A stretch of 64,000 nucleotides of DNA from the NCBI GenBank assembly GCA_000467715.1, contig AJFK01000316.1, positions 80,580 to 144,579 of the forward strand. Reading direction: 5' to 3'. The translations under genes were made by a program, and so were the position numbers. The notes under the pieces were generated by a model. It was not told where the DNA came from, did no database searches, and worked only from the letters and a program-made list of their open reading frames with translations. Within the stretch, counting starts at the first letter, position 1. Every line of letters starts with the position of its first letter. Below are positions 44,237 to 56,165 of this stretch, piece after piece. The DNA comes from Hysterium pulicare CBS 123377 (taxonomy: Eukaryota; Ascomycota; Dothideomycetes; Hysteriales; Hysteriaceae).

Positions 44237-45622
44237 CTACTGGTTGGGTTGGGCAGAACCTCCAAGCCATGCAGCAAACGCTTGTGGATTTCTCGTTTGC
44301 ATAAAGACCGTTCCAGGACCTGTGTCACCGACATTGTTAGACATGAATAGGTGCCACGAGCGTTAGGAACACATACCTGTAAACTTGCAGACTAGGCCTT
44401 CCCCTGAGGAAACCGAGGATATGAGACCACCGCTGGCGACTCGCTCCAAAACATATTTGCAATTCCAAGCGACGAGGTGACCGTTATCGATGATGTATTT
44501 CTCGTTCTCAGCAAGCTAAAAGTCGTCGTTAGTCTCATGTGCTCCGAAAATCCATTCTCTTCCGAGATTTATACTCACGTCCTTCCTGATAATAGCACCG
44601 AAGCTCGTAACCCACATAATGCCCTGCCCCGAAATCTTATAAACGAACAGGCCCTCGCCAGAGAACATTGCCTTGCCAAATCCTTGACTCTTATATTCCT
44701 TTACAATTCCCTGAGTGCAAGCCAAGAAGGCATCTTTACCCACACTCCACTGGTCATGCCCCGACAATTGGATATTAGTGATATCACCGAGGGCGCTAGG
44801 CGCAAGGAGAAGTTCGCCTGGGCCAGTGTATTGTGAGGTGGTCATTTCGCCGCCGACAAGGACTTTTTTGAGGGAGAACTTCACAGCTCCTTTTAGGGTT
44901 ATCGAGGGGGACATGGCGATCATGGCGCCTATACAGTTTCTCAATCAGCATTTTTCAAAAGTGAAATGGACGGAGGGCAAGAAAGCTTACCTGGTTTGAC
45001 CGTCAAGGGACACCCAATAGCCAATTGTATGGTTAGAATGGTATTCGTATTCCTATGACTGATCCTGTAGCTTCCACCGTTGAACGTTCCCACATCATCC
45101 GCAGTTGTGCTTCCAGCGCCTACGAAATGGGCTTGTGGCGGTGCTCCGCCTGATAGCTGACTGGGAGCACTGGTATTTACTGGTTGTGGTTCTTGTCGCT
45201 GCTGTTGAGGAGCTTGAGGAGAGGGTGAGGGAGCGCCATATCCGGGATGCTGTCCAACATGACCTCCTGGTGGAGGGTAGGATGTATGTTGTTGATCACC
45301 GTACTGTTGCTGCTGTTGTTGAGGCGGAGGAGGGTAATGTTGCTGAGTCGGAGGGCTCTGTGCGGGAGGAGGAGGATAGAACTGTCCTTGTGGAGGAGGA
45401 GCATATTGCTGCTGTTGTCCCTGTGATTGATCTATGCATTGTGAGAGGGCATGTATTGGAGCAAACATTCAGGATCTCTGGATATACCTGGAGGAGGTGG
45501 ATAATGGCCCTTTTCAGGGGGAGCTGTGATTCTATAAGTCTCTCAAAGCGCATATAACAAAGTATTAATTGCTTACGAGGGTAATAGTTTCCCTGAGGTG
45601 GAGGACTTCCGCCGAACGACAT
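44237..45622 (-). CDS. AIM24-domain protein with Pro/Gln-rich N-terminus
   Basis: Six minus-strand exons: 45577-45622, 45488-45541, 44991-45431, 44579-44928, 44377-44515, 44237-44319; about 370 aa. The first 130 residues are Pro/Gln/Tyr-rich and disordered ([25 protein letters not shown]). The AIM24/TRAP-like beta domain follows: [60 protein letters not shown], then [21 protein letters not shown] at the C-terminus. The family includes yeast Aim24 (mitochondrial MICOS-linked) and cytosolic TIGR00266-type proteins; this one lacks a mitochondrial presequence. The acceptor of exon 2 (45541) was chosen because it alone keeps the frame; it is the weakest junction. Confidence 0.85.
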
Positions 45623-47016
45623 ATTGAGAAATTCTTGGAAGTTGTTTCCAGATGGTGGGTATGAAGAGTATAAAAGAAGAATGAGTATCCTGAGATATGA
45701 AGAAGGATATGTACAAACAAAAGTAGTGAATGGGACAATAAGCAGATATATTGGTGAGATGTTGCCAGCTGCTCAGCCTCAATCGTGGAGCTGGTCTGCA
45801 GCGGGGTCCTCTAAGCGCCGACTCATCCCCGCGATGTGGACTCGGCGGCAATGCCAAGAGAAACTCCAACACCGCGCCTGTATTGGAGGCCAAGATATTG
45901 ACCAGTGGTAATCCGAACTACTGCTGGGACCTGTCAAAGGAGAAGGCTCTACGTTGCTCGATGCCATTCTCATATATCCCACGAATAGTAAAGAAAAGAA
46001 GGTTGAAGATGATGAACTAACTGCATGAAACGGGGATGGAAAGCTTTAAGCGCGTGGGCTCCAAGTCGGGTCCAATCATTTTATGCAGAGAGGATAGTTG
46101 GATCTATGAAATGTTCTGGCAACATTCAGTCAACTGGTAAGCGCTGGTGGTGTAGCCAAAGAAAAGTGCTAGACCTAGGACAGTAGCCTTGTCTCTCTTT
46201 CTAAACGCGCCATTACTACATACACTACACAAAGGACTCTGGAGAAGGGCATGCAGTTGGCAAATCCATCTGAGGTATGAGACAGAGGCTAATCCAATTG
46301 AGTATACCCCTTAAACAGTCTTGGAGCTTCGGATATAGAGTCCCTTCTTTCCCCCTAGCTAAATACTGTATCTACGGCTTTAAGGACTTTAGACTTTTAT
46401 AAACAGCTAGAAAAGCCACCTAACACATTAAACAGAGATTATTTCAAGCTTATAAAGTTGAGCTTAGGCTTACATAGCCTAGAACAAGTAGTAGAGATAG
46501 TAAGAAGACGCTCTAGAGAGGATTTAAGCCCTTCCCCTTTTTCTAGAGACCAGGGAATAGGTATCTTATACTTAGATACATGGACATTCACTCACGGCTG
46601 GAAAATCCATTCAGTAGGGGGGCACAGAGACCAATCTAATCGTGTGCAGCCAGAGAACAGTCATAGACCTCCCCAGGCCCAACTCTGGACATTCACTCTC
46701 CACTTATCACGTCAAAGGGAAGAAGTATTGAAGTAATTATTGAATTTAACCATTTCCCGAGTCCCGATCCCCCAAAATGCTATTGTGTGCCCCAACACCA
46801 TGCTATGCTTACTAATGCTGACCTTAAGTATATTTGCAAAAAAAAAAGAAACAGGGGCTGGGGGACGCCGGGAGACATGCAGAGAGGCCAACAAGGCCTG
46901 GTATAAACAAAGGAAACTACTCTACATGTGAAATCAGACCTCAAGAAAACAGAAAAGCAGAGCTCAGCAGAAGAAGGTCAGAGACTGAACCGTCTCTAGC
47001 CACAGCTGGCTCTAGC
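45623..47016. other. Intergenic with an AT-rich relic
   Basis: About 1.4 kb. 46280-46540 is AT-rich and full of TAG/TAA-type words on both strands, with no long frames, unlike flanking intergenic DNA. It looks like an old mobile-element fragment, but no terminal repeat or protein trace was identified. The phrase GGACATTCACTC occurs at about 46583 and 46689. Confidence 0.35.
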
Positions 47017-50000
47017 TTAATTCTGGTCATGGATATAAGTGCAGTCATCTCCCTTCAAGCATCTGCCCTCCTTGAAGAAGCGGCATGGTGCCACCTTGTG
47101 TGGCTTGTTGCCACCCCAGTTCCCACGCCCGCCCTTATGCTTTTTCCATGAGCCTGACTCACGGTCACCACCTTCACTAGACTCCCTGAATCTCTTTCGC
47201 TCCTCATTCTCATAGAGGCCTGGCTGGTACGAAGGCTGCTGCTGGGGGTATCCAGGCTGTTGATTGGCAATGGGCTGATATTGGGGCCAGCCGGACATGG
47301 CAGGCGCTGTTGCCATGGTTGAGGCTTGAGGAATGCTGGCGGTCAGTTGTGGGTTCCCGGCAATCGCGGCAAGGAGAGCGCTGACATCGACAGGAGCAGC
47401 AGGGGTAGGAGTTGGCTGAGGAGCCGGAGCCGGAGTCTGGGAGTTCGCCTGAAGAGATCTGAGAATACTCGCAAGATCTGTGGATGGAGCCGGCGCTGGG
47501 GTGTAGGCTGGAGTTGCGGAATAAGCGGAGGAGTAAGCCGAAGGGTCAGAGTATTGAGGATACTGCGCGTACGTCGCCGACGGTTGAGCAGCGGGGGTAC
47601 TATTCGTGGCAAACTGTTTGAAGATGGCCTCGAGGTTGGAGAAATCGCCAGAGGGTGCAGCGGGCTGTTGGGGAGCAGGAGCGGCCAGAGCTGCAGCAGT
47701 TGCGGCACGGGCCAGAACGTCGGCAGGTGGAGTACCAAATTCTTTCACCTCGGTGGGTTCTTGAGCAACCGTTTGATCGAAGGGTTCACGCGGCGAGGAC
47801 GGAATATCTCCAGGATGTGTGTAGAAGACCATCAATGTAGTAGCCTCGCGAGCTTCGTTCGCTTCCTTTTCAGGGCATGAAGGATGCTGATGACCGCCTC
47901 CGTATGGTGCGTAGTTGCGTTGCCTCTCCTCTACGTCGACGACGGTGAAGTCGATATCCGAGGGCTCGATCCAGTCGCGGTAGGACTGCTCGCGGGGCAG
48001 ATCGTCTTCTTCCTCTTCGACGTCCATCATGTCCTTGTGTTGTTTGAACATTCTACCTTCTCCACCGACGTCACCGGCGTCACGAACAAGACTTGAGTCG
48101 TGGCTGATTTCTTCTTCGGGGTCGTGGTGAAAGTACCTGATATTGACCAAAGAGGCGTCTGGGCGAAAGGCAACACGCAAATGGCGGCGTGACTCCTTAC
48201 GTAATCGCCTCGCCTTTTCTTCGGGCGTTTCCGGAGGCAACTGTTTTTCCGGCTTGACAACAACTTCTGGTTCCTTTGGCTTCAACAAACTCGCCATGGT
48301 CTCATTGAAGGAGAAAGCTGGTCTGACGGGTGCTATTGGAGCAACGGGCGCTGCTTTCTTTTCCGGTTCTTTTGCTGCATTCGAGGGAGGTTTTGTCGGA
48401 GCCTGCCTTGCAGCTACCGCCTTCTTATTCGCAGATTGCAGACTTGAGAAGAAGCTGCTATTCTTCGGCGCAACTTGATTGCCCTTAGGTTTCGCTGTTG
48501 CGGTAGGAGTCATCGATGCTTTGGCAGCGCCCGGACGTTTCGCAGCTGCTGCTGATGCTGTGGTACTGGGTAAGGCTCCGGGCTTCGAAATCGCAGCTCC
48601 AGGAACAGATTTCTTCACCGGGACAGTTGAAGCGGTGGTGATCTTCGTCTGCTTCGTGGTACCGGCAGGCTGGCGTTCATTTGATTTCTCGGACTGGGAC
48701 CTTCCGTCCCTGGAGTCTGGGGATTTAGCTTGCTCCGGAGAGTTCGATTTCGCCTGTGCATTGGCCGCAACATCATCTAAGATTGATTTTATAGTTGCCT
48801 GGTTCTTCTCATTGGTTTTCTTCTGGAGACGAGCAAGTGCTACTGATAGCTTCGTTTTCTCTAAGTTTTCAGTCGATATCGTCGGAGAAGCACGCAATAG
48901 AATCTCATATATTGCAGTGGGCAGGCTGCTATCGAGGTCGTTGAACTTAAGACGATTTGCTAGAAATTGATAAAGGACGTATAGAAAATGAACGCCGGTT
49001 CCCAAGTTCCTGAGCATGGTGGGGTGGCCATGTTGTAGAGCAGCATCGAGAGCAGCTCCAAGAAGCGCCCGCTGAGTGTCGACGCGACTCTTAAGCAGTG
49101 GTAGTTCATTGTTCTGTTTTTTCTCCTCTGCATCCGTAACGGCTCTGCTGTCGGCCCTCCACCGGTTCTGAATTGTTTTGGTGACTTCGAAAAATGACCT
49201 CAGTCGCTCGGCAACGTCGTTTCTTGAAAGACTACTCTTCAGGGGAGCCCAGAGTGCCTTAATAACGTCATATCTCACCGCTTGTTGAGGGTCTTCCGGT
49301 CGGGAAGCAGGAAGCGGTGACACTTCAGGCTCCTCATCTTCGGAGCTGGAGTCGGATTCATCGTACGAGGAGTCATCGTCACTGCTATCGCTCTTGGCCG
49401 CTGAGGGAGAACGGACTGCACCGGGCCTCGCCTTGGCTAGGGATTGGCTTGAGACTGAGCTCGTTTTCTTCGACTTTTTCTTCAGCTTTGTCAACAGCTT
49501 TTTATCGCCTTTTGCTGCAGCTTTCAACTCATTGTTGGATTTTCGCGGGACATATTGGGGCACAGCCGCTGCGTTTCTGTTAGACTTTGCTAATACATCT
49601 TCACAGATTGACAACAAGGTGCTCTTACTTTTATTGATGGGCAAGTCAAATGCATCGTTACCAATGGTAACGAAGTTGTGCAGTCGAACGGAACTAGTTG
49701 CTTTAATAAGGGCATCAAACTCAATAACGGAAAATCGACCGCCAGCTTTGCCTTTGGGCACTTCAAACTTCTTATTCATGGTCGTTGAAGTAGCCACAGC
49801 ACCAGAAGCACCACTTTGACCATACGCAGATGACTGATTGATTCCCTTTGGAACATCCTAGAAGTCCAGTTGTCAGTAAGTTTTCCAATTTGGAAGTCAC
49901 GAGGAAGCACTCACTTGAAAAGTGGAAGGCGACTTCGCAGCACCAGGCAGTGTCGACTGAGGATTATGGAGAACTTGAGGCGCAATGGTATGTGATTGTG

Positions 50001-50448
50001 CCGGAGGAAGGTTTTGCAATGGCGCTTCGAAGGGGGAGTGTCTGACGGAACTGTGTTGGACGAATGATGGATCGAGGGCAGTGGGCCGACTATATGAGCT
50101 GGCATTTCCGTGGAGAGCATATTGCGCAGAATGCAGTGGCGATTGACTCTGACTGAATGCACGAGGATCGTAGTAGTGTTCATTGCCCGCTCTCAGCACC
50201 CCTGACTGTGACTGTGACTGTGACTGTGGTGTGGGCTGCCAAGATTGAGCAAGCGAAGTGGGGAGGCGCTGGGAGGCGCTTGCAATGCCTACAGAAGGAC
50301 TCTGGTCTGCGACATTCCAGGCCGACTGAGTGAAGGACTGCCCGCCGCTTGGTTGGAGGAGGGAAGCATAATCAGAGTCTGCGTAGATATTCGGTGTGCC
50401 GTGGGGCGGCAGAGAGGCATGGGGCACGTGATTATTGCGGTCGGCCAT
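47017..50448 (-). CDS. PNUTS/Ppn1-like PP1 regulatory subunit with C-terminal CCCH finger
   Basis: Two minus-strand exons: 49915-50448 and 47017-49857; 1124 aa. The N-terminal 180 residues are Ser/Gln-rich. A helical region at about 365-520 (RYDVIKALWAPLKSSLSRND through SVALARLQKK) sits where PNUTS has its TFIIS-N-like domain. Near residue 738 HLRVAFRPDASLVNIRYF matches the PP1-docking RVxF motif embedded as in PNUTS. Then comes an acidic stretch and a long Pro/Ala/Gln-rich region. The last 20 residues form a CCCH finger (C-x6-C-x5-C-x3-H: CRFFKEGRC...CTYIH), as at the end of human PNUTS. PNUTS tethers PP1 to the cleavage/polyadenylation machinery and the RNA polymerase II CTD. The identity is inferred from domain order, not from a search. 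Confidence 0.7.
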
Positions 50449-51610
50449 GGCTGCTAGTGCGGAAAGGGAGTGACACAGGCCGGAAACAGGATGGTGAGCC
50501 CGAGTCTTAGGATTCAGGACAGTCCTTGTGATTGGCTGAGCGTGAATACTTCTCCAGCCGCCGAGTTAAAGCAGCAGCCGGCACTAAACGTAAAACGGAG
50601 AGCGGTACACGTCGCTAACCTTGTGAAATGATCGAATGCGGAAAGGGTCGGAGGAAGCAAAGTCCAGTAAATTGCCCTGATTGAGACGTGCGTCGAGTCG
50701 GCGTTCCCTGGTCCTTTTCGTTGCCGAGTGCGGTGCAGCAGCTGGGGATGTGCTTTGCTGGGCCTGGGAGACAACGGCAATGCTCGTGCCAGCTCCTCTT
50801 AGATGTGTCCTTCTCCGCAAGAGTCTTGCTCAAGAAAGACGCACATATGAAGAGTATATAGTGCTAGAGGAGGTGTAGCCTTTATTCGTGACGAATTATC
50901 TCTGCTGCCACACTGTCTGTACTTTGAATTTGATCGCTCCCTCACTTGGGCTGCAGCATAGACCTGACGCGTCCAGCGACCACAGCAGCGAGCGCTCTCG
51001 CCTCTTTACTGCAGTCTGCCGCTTCAAGACTTGATTAGGTTCTTGGACAACACCTTGTGATTGATTGAACAGATGGATATGCTTTGTGGGAGTCGACGTT
51101 GCTGTCGTTAGTTGATGAGTCTCACACTCCGCGCCCTCACAACCCGACCGAGAGCCCAGCAAACACACCAAATCAAGCCGCTACCTGCTTCGACACCCTT
51201 CTCTCGCCCCCCAGAGAGCCGAAAGAAGGTCTAGCAACTGAGTAGAATGCCCTTCTTAACGGGGCGTGTCACTGAAGAGTTGTCATGCACAGAGAAAGAG
51301 AAAGTTGATGGAGTTGTTCTGGGGTAAAGTGGGTTGGAAGAAGGAGAGAGGGCGAGCGACCGGCGACGTACAAAAGCTCGAGTGGCCTTGGCAAATCACA
51401 CTAATCTACAAGCGGTCGGGCGAGCCCGCATCAAGCTCTGGAAAATAGGAATTCAACATTGAGTGAAAGGCCACAGTAATTCTTTTGTACCTCGTATCCA
51501 CCCTGCTGCCTGCCAGCACCGGTCCTGCTCTTTAACCAACGACTTCACTGCGCCCTTCCTGCACATGAGGTAACCTGAAGAAGGGCTGGATACAGCCAAC
51601 AGCTTTCAGC
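50449..51610. promoter_or_regulatory. Divergent promoter region PNUTS-like / SLY1
   Basis: 1.16 kb between two head-to-head housekeeping genes. Several short frames occur on both strands but none has a domain. No repeat was recognised. Confidence 0.3.
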
Positions 51611-54257
51611 ATGAGTACTCTGAGAGATCGCCAGATTGGTATGCGCATTTTCGAGTTATATGTTATATTGAACTGTGCATTTCATGCTTTTGTGTATCTT
51701 TAACTAACGGAGTTACATATACAGCATCTATCGAAAGAATCCTCAACCTCAATTCCTTCACCCAACCCGCCGATGCCCATCATGATTCCACTGTCAATGG
51801 ATTACTCCCCGCGAACTCCCCAATCCTTTCTGAGTCGGGCGAGCCGATATGGAAGGTAATTACAAGTGCAATGTAGACTTCTGCAAGACTATTGCTTATA
51901 TAGCTAGGTCTTGGTATTCGACGATATGGGAAGAGACGTTATATCCAGTGTCTTGAGAGTAAACGATCTAAGAGCTTGGGGGGTAAAGAAGCTTCTATCC
52001 AGATTTAAGTGCAACTTTTCTGATCCTATGCCTAGGTGACGATCCATTTGAATATAAACACAACTAGGCATACCATACCAGATGTAAGAACACCCCAATT
52101 TATCATAGAACATTCTTCAGATACTGACGACATTGCTTAGGTGCCGGTGATCTATCTTATTGAACCTACCCCAGCAAACCTCCAAATAATAACCTCCGAC
52201 CTCGCTCGAAGCCTCTACTCGCCTGCATACGTAAACTTCTTGTCGTCAATTCCACGGCAATTACTAGTAAGTCTAGAAGGATAACAGCTGAGGCCATATG
52301 TTGACACTTTGAAGGAAGAGTTCGCTGCGCAGACTGCTGCCTCCGGAACTGCAGAACACCTGGCACAGATATATGATCAATATCTAAATTTCATTGTCAG
52401 CGAACCAGACTTATTTTCACTTAACATGGACGGGACATATGGCGTAATGAACAGCGCGCAGACTTCGGACGAGGAGCTCGATGCTACGATTGACCGCATC
52501 GTATCTGGCCTCTTCTCGGTGGTGGTCACAATGGGCACAATACCAATTATTCGATGTCCGAAAGGAGGAGCTGCGGAAATGATATGTGCTAAGCTTGATA
52601 GAAAGCTAAGGGACCATATTTTGAACTCAAAAACGAACCTTTTCTCAGGTGGAGATTCAAAGTCATCCGCTTCAGTTGGCTCAAGGCCCGTATTGATCAT
52701 AGGTAAGAAGCACTTTGATGAACACCTCGCGAGACGACAAGCTAACAATAGTAGTGGATCGCAATGTGGATCTCATACCGATGCTCAGTCATTCTTGGAC
52801 CGTATGTACTCCATATTGGAAGTCTTTGTTTGGAACTGGCTAATATTGAACAGTATCAAAGTCTCATTTACGACGTGCTCACGATGCATCTGAATAGAAT
52901 TACAATGTCTGTACCAGTGGACGAGAACCACCCGGAAAAGGGATCCAAGAAGCAGTCATATGACTTGACGAGTTCGGATTACTTTTGGCTTCGAAATGCT
53001 GCAGTCCCATTTCCCCAGGTCGCTGAGGACATCGATGCTGAGTTGTTGCGGTACAAAGAGGATGCCAACGAAGTGACAAGGAAAACGGGAGCATCTTCTC
53101 TGGAAGATCTAACCACGGATGCAAATCAGTCGGCTACACATCTCAAAGCTGCGATTACTCTGCTTCCGGAACTTCGAGAGCGCAAAGTAGGTTCAATCAC
53201 CTTTCGGCTTTGGACTAGGTTCCTAACGTCAATAGTCAACACTCGATATGCACATGAATATTCTCGGCGCTTTGATGAAGGGTGTTAAAGGTATGTGTTG
53301 CAATCTCTTCAACATTGCCCGCCAGCTTGATGATCATGGCTGACCCATTCGACTTGCAGATCGTCAACTAGACAATTATTACGAGCTCGAAGAGATAATC
53401 ACGAAGCAGACAAAATCACAAATGATGGACCTAATAAGAGATGGGAATAAAGGAACAGAACCTCTAGATAAACTTAGACTCTTCCTTCAATGGTACGAAA
53501 CCACCATTTCGCGTTGCTAGGATACCTTCCTAACGAGAACACTAGGTACCTAAGTACAGAGCAAGATATATCCCGCACCGACCTTGAATCCTTCACTGAA
53601 GCCCTAAATGCCGCTGGCGCCGACACCACCTCCCTAAAATATATCAAGACCGTCCGCCAACTCACCCGCATGACAATGATATCCTCGGCCCCCACTCAAG
53701 CCGCCCAACCCAGTTCCTCCAACCAGCTCTTCCGCGGCTTCAGCAGTCTCTCCAGCAACTTAACAGATCGCTTCAAAGACGCAGGGCTAGGTGCAAACTT
53801 AGAAGGACTAGTCTCCGGAATCAAGAACTTCCTCCCCGCGAACAAAGATCTCACACTCACCAAAATCACCGAATCACTCATGGATCCCCAGAACGCGTCG
53901 TCTTCCGCTATATCCAAGACGGAAAGTTACCTCTACTTCGACCCGCGATCTGCCAATGCAAGGGGTACCTTACCACCTGCCAGTCAGGCTAGAAACCAAT
54001 CCTCGACCGTCGGCCGCGGCATCGAAGCTAGTTTCGGACAAAGAAGGCAGGGGTTCTCGGAAGCTATCGTGTTTACGGTCGGAGGTGGGTCGATGGATGA
54101 ATATGGGAATTTGCAGGAGTGGGCCAAGAGGACGAGTGGTGGTGCGGCGGCGGGCACGGGTCCTAAGAGGAGAGTCGTGTATGGGAGTACGGCGTTGATG
54201 AGTGCGACGGAGTTTGTGACGAAGGATTTGGCGAGGTTGGGACAGGAGAGTTCGTGA
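51611..54257 (+). CDS. SLY1: Sly1, Sec1/Munc18 (SM) protein for ER-Golgi fusion
   Basis: Eleven exons: 51611-51638, 51725-51855, 51908-51982, 52036-52083, 52141-52266, 52315-52702, 52755-52801, 52854-53186, 53236-53290, 53360-53492, 53546-54257; 691 aa (yeast Sly1 is 666). The start MSTLRDRQIASIERILNLNS, the WKVLVFDDMGRDVISSVL block, FLSSIPRQLLEEFA, VDRNVDLIPMLSHSWTYQSLIYD, GGGSMDEYGNLQEW and the tail YGSTALMSATEFVTKDLARLG are all SM/Sly1 landmarks. Sly1 binds the syntaxin Sed5 and proofreads SNARE assembly at the Golgi. Every junction keeps phase. Exon 6 uses the acceptor TTGAAG at 52314; an earlier AG would leave a 21-nt intron, too short to splice. Confidence 0.93.
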
Positions 54258-54724
54258 GTGGCGTGGTGGATGCCAGGTCTGGTTGGGAGGATGGATGGAG
54301 GGGTTATGTGTACATGATGATGCTTTGTGAGCCTCGGAATACCGATAGGATAGAAAAATCATTTGGCCAGTTAATGACTTGGTTAAGGCTTGGTTGCTTT
54401 GCTTTTGCTAGATTCCTTTGCATTGCGTAGACGTGTGTGCTTCAAGTCGACGCCCTTTTAGCTTCGCCCTTTAGGTTATGCACAAGCATGCACAACGCCG
54501 CATTAGCACATGTATCACAAGGGCCCAAGGGAAGATGTTGCCGTAATCAGCTCTGGGTATCAATGGAGGAATCGTATTCGGTCTATAGACGCATCATCAT
54601 TGGGTATCTATTCACGCCAGAGCACTTTGTGAAACGCTGGGAGCTATAATCCAGAAATATAACGCATACACCATAATTGACCATCGCTCTTTCATAGCGC
54701 ACCAATGTTCGGGGATTGAAGGTT
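54258..54724. other. Convergent spacer
   Basis: About 470 bp between stop codons of SLY1 and the DUF4396-like gene. Nothing recognised. Confidence 0.35.
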
Positions 54725-55792
54725 CTATGCACAAGGCTCCTTAATCCCCTTCTTGATCAGCCACCAATTGATCGGACAAGCAGTCCAATGTCCCAAGAAC
54801 ATGCCTATCTACAAAGTTGTTAGCGACCAGTGCCCTCTGTCTATAGTTTAAGAGTTTTACTCACCTGCATCATCCACCAATAAGTAACAGTGTTCATCTC
54901 AAGCCTCCAATTAAAGATCGCAATCTGAAATATAGCCATCCAGCCAAATAATCCAATCTGGAAGAACGCAAGAGACAATATATCTGCTTTCGCGGCGCGA
55001 ATGAGGATCTTAGGCCCATATTGACCCGCCATGGGAGCGATAGAGAAATATTGAAATATAAGACCGAAGGCGATTGCGATTGCGAAGTCTGAGTAACAAG
55101 GATTAGTATCAAGACATCAAACTCACGGGCTGAAGGCTCTGAGTAACTCACCAACAAGAAACTCGGCATACAACGACCTTCCACCAATCGTAGCCCCAGT
55201 CCCATAGATAAGCCATTCCCCGACTAGATCACCCAGCACGCATCCAGCCCCGCAATGGCACACGGCGACGGTGATGGTAGCGAACATAGGTCTCTCGGCG
55301 CCCATGTCATGATGGTGGCATGCGTGCCCTCCCATATCATGACCTCCCTTGTCATGCCCTCCATGTCCCTCCTCTTGCTTCTCAACATCGTCCAAACCAC
55401 TTCGTGCCTCGCGTCCTCCCTCCGTACAATGCGCATGCCCAGTCTCGCCACCCACATCCCCATGAGGTGGATGATGCGCATCCTTACTCTCCACCGCCTG
55501 TTCTTTGACTCTCGTAGGCGGTCGTCCGTAGTTGAGATAGGTCCAGAGGGTCAGGGGCCAGAGATAGAGGGCGTTGACTATGTAGACGGGGATCCTATTC
55601 AGAGTTAGAAAAATCTTGGTATGGTAAAGGGGGTTGTGAGATCGCTGAAACATACATGATAGCCATCATACTCTTCCATCCCCTCCTGATTACTATATCA
55701 AATGTAATCCATAGCGCGAAGATAGCAGCGATGCCGATTGAGAGGGATGAAATTATCGTCAAGGCGAGCGGAGGTGTGTAGTCGGATGCCAT
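54725..55792 (-). CDS. DUF4396-like polytopic membrane protein with His-rich loop
   Basis: Four minus-strand exons: 55656-55792, 55152-55594, 54865-55088, 54725-54808; 295 aa. About six hydrophobic segments: LALTIISSLSIGIAAIFALW, IPVYIVNALYLWPLTLW, ATITVAVCHCGAGCVLGDLV, FAIAIAFGLIFQYFSIAP, LSLAFFQIGLFGWMAIF, and the WWMMQIGMFLGHW region. Between segments 2 and 3 lies a His/Gly-rich loop (GHGGHDKGGHDMGGHACHHHD) that looks metal-binding. The conserved HCGAGC, YWWMMQ and GHWTACPINWWLIKKGIKE patterns match the DUF4396 group, shared with bacteria and of unknown function. A role in handling a metal such as copper, zinc or nickel is inference from the loop. Exon 4 uses the acceptor TGTAG at 54809-54813, needed for frame. 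Confidence 0.8.
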
Positions 55793-56165
55793 CTTGTATG
55801 TCGACAAGGCGTGGGTCTCATGCGATCTGAAGGGAGATGTTTTTGCGACATAGTGGGTTACGTAGTTGATGTTGCGATATTATTGCGAGTGCGACATTTC
55901 TGCGGAAGGCATATCTCTGAAGTGTGAATGCATCAGAGATGTCATTGCAGGGATTGGGCCGGACTTCTGCCGCGGAGAGAGTAATCGAAGGTAAAATCAT
56001 TCAAGACGCAAAACTCTCTCAATGACAAATCAAACAAACCCATAATCTAAATAACCGATCTTCAATCAGTTTCCACATAATATATTACAAACTATAAAGG
56101 TGGTGAAGCAAGACTATAAAAAGCGCAGCGGGGCACCAGCAGAGCCTAAAAGGAGAGCTCATGGC
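55793..56165. other. Spacer between two minus-strand genes
   Basis: About 370 bp holding the DUF4396-like promoter and the 3' end of the hydrolase gene. No motif recognised. Confidence 0.3.

Noticed and set aside
52267-52287. 21-nt intron in SLY1 using the first downstream AG
   Set aside because: Too short for fungal splicing; the acceptor at 52314 gives a 48-nt intron and the conserved LLEEFA junction.
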